Positions 61,471 to 64,000 of a stretch of DNA of 64,000 nucleotides are shown here, one piece after another. Numbering within the stretch: the stretch's first letter is position 1; every line of letters starts with the position of its first letter. The notes under the pieces were generated by a model, which did not search any database, had not been told where the DNA came from, and saw only the letters and a program-made list of their open reading frames with translations. Source of the DNA: Macrococcoides canis (GTDB lineage Bacteria > Bacillota > Bacilli > Staphylococcales > Staphylococcaceae); the NCBI RefSeq assembly GCF_002119805.1, contig NZ_CP021059.1, positions 434,001-498,000 on the forward strand, read 5' to 3'. Position numbers and translations under genes: made by a program.

Positions 61471-62580
61471 ATGAATAAAAATGAACAAGAAATATTAGAA
61501 AGAATTAGAGAAAATCCTTTTATATCTCAGCAGGAACTTTCTGAACTTATCGGATTATCTCGACCAGCAGTTGCAAATATTATTTCTGGATTGATAAAAA
61601 AAGAATATGTACAAGGAAAAGCTTATGTCCTTAACGATAACTATCCGATTGTATGCATTGGTGCAGCTAACGTTGACCGTAAATTCCATGTGGATGGTAA
61701 TTTAATTCTAGAAACATCTAATCCTGTTACTTCTACAAAATCAGTAGGTGGCGTGGCTAGAAATATTGCAGAAAACTTAGGTCGGTTAGGTGAAGATGTC
61801 GCTTTCTTCACGACTTGTGGTAATGACAGTGAATGGGAGATGATCAGACAATTATCTTCACCATTTATGAATCTCGATTATGTTCAGCAAATTGAAGGAG
61901 CAAGCACAGGTAGTTACACAGCTTTAATTGATGCAAGTGGTGACATGCAGTATGGATTGGCAGATATGAGCGTATATGACTTAATTACACCAGAATTACT
62001 GATTAAGAAAACACATCTTCTAAATAAAGCCAAATGCATTGTTGTCGATTTGAATATTAGTCGACCTTCTTTAGAATTTATTTGCGCTTATTCTGAAAAA
62101 CATAATATAAAGCTTGCCTTTATCACAGTATCCACACCGAAGATGAAGAATATGCCAGAATCTCTACATGCAGTCGACTGGTTAATCACAAATCGAGACG
62201 AAACAGCAACTTTCTTTAATAAGAAGATTGATACTTTAGAAGACTTGAAAGACGCAGCTCAGCTATGGATTGATAAAGGAATCAGTCATGTCGTTGTAAC
62301 CAATGGTGTTAAAGATTACGTTTACGCAGATAAAGATGGGATCAAGACGTTTAAAGTAAGTCTATCTAATCATGTTGTAGATGTAACTGGTGCGGGTGAT
62401 TCATTTTCAGCAGCAATCATTTATAGTTGGCTACATAATTATGAAATTGAAGAGATTATCTTATCAGGTGCAGCAAATTCTAAGAAAACAATCGAAACAG
62501 CTTATACAGTCAGACAAAATCTAGACAAAAAACAATTAATAAAAGATATGGAGGAACTTAAAAATGAAACAATTTCTTGA
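61471..62580 (+). CDS. psuK: HTH-fused pseudouridine kinase (PfkB family)
   Basis: A 369-residue protein with an N-terminal winged HTH (about 2-58, [22 protein letters not shown]) joined to a PfkB kinase domain. Kinase landmarks: [30 protein letters not shown], and the catalytic [13 protein letters not shown]. With psuG downstream (17-base overlap) the kinase is predicted to make pseudouridine 5'-phosphate. The fused HTH suggests autoregulation through the palindromes just upstream. Start 61471 follows GGAAGGAGGG. Confidence 0.9.
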   Translation: MNKNEQEILERIRENPFISQQELSELIGLSRPAVANIISGLIKKEYVQGKAYVLNDNYPIVCIGAANVDRKFHVDGNLILETSNPVTSTKSVGGVARNIAENLGRLGEDVAFFTTCGNDSEWEMIRQLSSPFMNLDYVQQIEGASTGSYTALIDASGDMQYGLADMSVYDLITPELLIKKTHLLNKAKCIVVDLNISRPSLEFICAYSEKHNIKLAFITVSTPKMKNMPESLHAVDWLITNRDETATFFNKKIDTLEDLKDAAQLWIDKGISHVVVTNGVKDYVYADKDGIKTFKVSLSNHVVDVTGAGDSFSAAIIYSWLHNYEIEEIILSGAANSKKTIETAYTVRQNLDKKQLIKDMEELKNETIS

Positions 62581-63472
62581 ATTTTCAAATGAAGTACAGG
62601 AAGCAAAAGAAAAAGGACTACCAATCGTAGCTTTAGAATCAACAATTATCTCTCACGGTATGCCATATCCACAAAACGTTGAAATGGCGAAGACAGTAGA
62701 ATCTATTATTCGTGAAAATGGTGCAGTACCAGCAACAATTGCTATTATGGATGGGAAAATAAAGATTGGTTTAAATGATGATGATCTAGAAACATTAGCA
62801 ACTGCTAAAGGCGTTGCGAAAGTATCTCGTCGTGATTTAGCTGAAATTGTTGCTACAAAGAGAATTGGTGCAACAACAGTAGCCTCAACAATGATTTGTG
62901 CTGAAATGGCAGGAATAGAATTCTTTGTTACTGGTGGTATTGGTGGAGTTCATAAAGGCGCTGAAGAAACAATGGACATTTCAGCAGATTTAGATGAACT
63001 TGGTAAGACAAATGTAACAGTAATTTGTGCTGGTGCGAAATCTATATTAGATTTACCTAAAACTTTGGAGTATCTAGAAACGAAAGGTGTTCCAGTAATC
63101 GGATACAAAACAAAGGAACTTCCAGCATTCTTTACGCCTGAAAGTGGTCTTGCACTCAATAGCTCATTTGATTCTATCGATGAAATTGCAGCTGTACATA
63201 AAGCGAAGCAAGATTTACAACTTGCAGGGGGTATGGTGATTGCAAACCCAATTCCAAAAGAACATGCATTAGATAAAGCATATATCGATAGCATCATAGA
63301 GGATGCAGTAAAAGAAGCGGAAGAGAATGGAATCAAAGGTAAAGATTCAACACCATTCTTACTATCTAAAATCGTAGAAAAAACAGAAGGTAAAAGTTTA
63401 GCAGCAAATATTAAACTTGTAGAAAATAATGCTAAAGTCGGTGCACAGTTAGCCGTTAGCTATCATAGATAG
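62564..63472 (+). CDS. psuG: Pseudouridine-5'-phosphate glycosidase
   Basis: A 302-residue enzyme that splits pseudouridine 5'-phosphate into uracil and ribose 5-phosphate. The signature segments [48 protein letters not shown] and [10 protein letters not shown] are conserved, with [10 protein letters not shown] near the C-terminus. Overlaps psuK by 17 bases, so translation is probably coupled. Confidence 0.95.
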   Translation: MKQFLEFSNEVQEAKEKGLPIVALESTIISHGMPYPQNVEMAKTVESIIRENGAVPATIAIMDGKIKIGLNDDDLETLATAKGVAKVSRRDLAEIVATKRIGATTVASTMICAEMAGIEFFVTGGIGGVHKGAEETMDISADLDELGKTNVTVICAGAKSILDLPKTLEYLETKGVPVIGYKTKELPAFFTPESGLALNSSFDSIDEIAAVHKAKQDLQLAGGMVIANPIPKEHALDKAYIDSIIEDAVKEAEENGIKGKDSTPFLLSKIVEKTEGKSLAANIKLVENNAKVGAQLAVSYHR

Positions 63473-63483
63473 AAGGTGACAAT

Positions 63484-64000
63484 ATGAACATACTGTTTAC
63501 AGTACTGTCAGTTGCATTTGCATTGCTTATCGCATATATCTTTAGCTTTGATCGCAAGCATGTAGACTTTAAGAAAACACTTGTCATGTTAATACTACAA
63601 GTGGCCATCGTATTATTTATGATGAATACAACGATAGGACTCACGATACTTAAGGAACTGGGTCAGTTTTTTGAAGGGCTTATGAACTTAAGTAAAGAAG
63701 GAATAAACTTTGTATTTGGTGATATGCAAAATGCAAAAGGATTTACTTTCTTTTTAAATGTTTTGTTACCACTTGTATTTATTTCGGTATTAATTGGAAT
63801 ATTAAATTTTTTCAAAATCTTACCGTTTATTATTAAATACATCGGTATTGGTATAGATAAATTAACACGCATGGGTAAATTAGAAAGTTACTTTGCAATT
63901 TCAACATCGATGTTAGGACAACCTGAAGTATTTTTAACAATCAAGAAGCAAATTCCAAAATTATCAAAGCATAGATTATATACAATTACTACTTCAGGAA
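63484..64000 (+). CDS. NupC-type nucleoside (pseudouridine) transporter, 5' part
   Basis: The gene starts at the ATG at 63484, with GAAGGTG upstream, 11 bases after psuG, and runs off the window. The first 170 or so residues have several hydrophobic helices (MNILFTVLSVAFALLIAYIF, VAIVLFMMNTTIG) and the concentrative nucleoside transporter motif FFLNVLLPLVFIS, then FAISTSMLGQPEVFLTIKK. Position in psuK-psuG-nupC makes pseudouridine the likely substrate (often called psuT). Confidence 0.88.
   Translation, partial: MNILFTVLSVAFALLIAYIFSFDRKHVDFKKTLVMLILQVAIVLFMMNTTIGLTILKELGQFFEGLMNLSKEGINFVFGDMQNAKGFTFFLNVLLPLVFISVLIGILNFFKILPFIIKYIGIGIDKLTRMGKLESYFAISTSMLGQPEVFLTIKKQIPKLSKHRLYTITTSG

Overview
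The window looks like a chromosomal segment from a low-GC Firmicute of the family Staphylococcaceae. The evidence is the gene content and order: the end of an rrn operon with a tRNA cluster, then rocF, cdaA-cdaR-glmM, mtlAR-F-D and a glmS ribozyme with glmS, plus hptA-hptS-hptR facing a UhpT close to the staphylococcal one, a thermolysin-type protease and psuK-psuG-nupC. A Macrococcus-type genome is my best guess from memory of gene content; the genus is not proven by the sequence alone.

Layout. 1-4.3 kb: 3' end of 16S rRNA, tRNA-Ile and tRNA-Ala, 23S, 5S and six more tRNAs (Asn, Glu, Val, Tyr, Gln, Lys). 4.5-11.7 kb: arginase, a cation-efflux pump, two regulators, then the c-di-AMP/cell-wall operon cdaA-cdaR-glmM. 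11.7-19.2 kb: the mannitol PTS operon (minus strand) and ribozyme-controlled glmS, so c-di-AMP, amino-sugar and mannitol genes sit together. 19.4-31.3 kb: a mixed stretch with two overlapping unknown genes, a TcaA-like zinc-ribbon membrane protein, a carboxylesterase, an HhH-GPD DNA glycosylase, a Z1-type ATPase, small membrane proteins, a secreted M4 metalloprotease, a decayed gene, and a butanediol dehydrogenase with a Rex-like operator. 31.5-36 kb: hexose-phosphate sensing (hptA, hptS, hptR) and the transporter uhpT. 36.2-42 kb: a mannose PTS operon (manR, manP, manA) and a PfkB kinase.

42.2-50.3 kb is a very AT-rich accessory island that reads as a defence island. It holds a DUF262/HNH protein, a GIY-YIG nuclease fused to a DUF2075 helicase, a MazG-like pyrophosphohydrolase overlapping it, and a reverse transcriptase continuing into a nitrilase-like domain followed by a two-helix membrane protein (resembling defence-associated RTs of the RT-nitrilase class). 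Both large genes (helicase and RT) are interrupted at an A7 tract, each needing the same one-base correction.

50.6-57.1 kb: metallophosphoesterase, DeoR regulator, a complete binding-protein-dependent ABC importer and a PHP phosphoesterase. Repeated operator-like boxes precede both the phosphoesterase and the importer, which suggests uptake and dephosphorylation of an unidentified organophosphate. 57.2-64 kb: aldose epimerase, a decayed gene, a secreted G5-CAP protein, an M20 amidohydrolase, and the pseudouridine catabolism operon psuK-psuG-nupC, cut by the window end.
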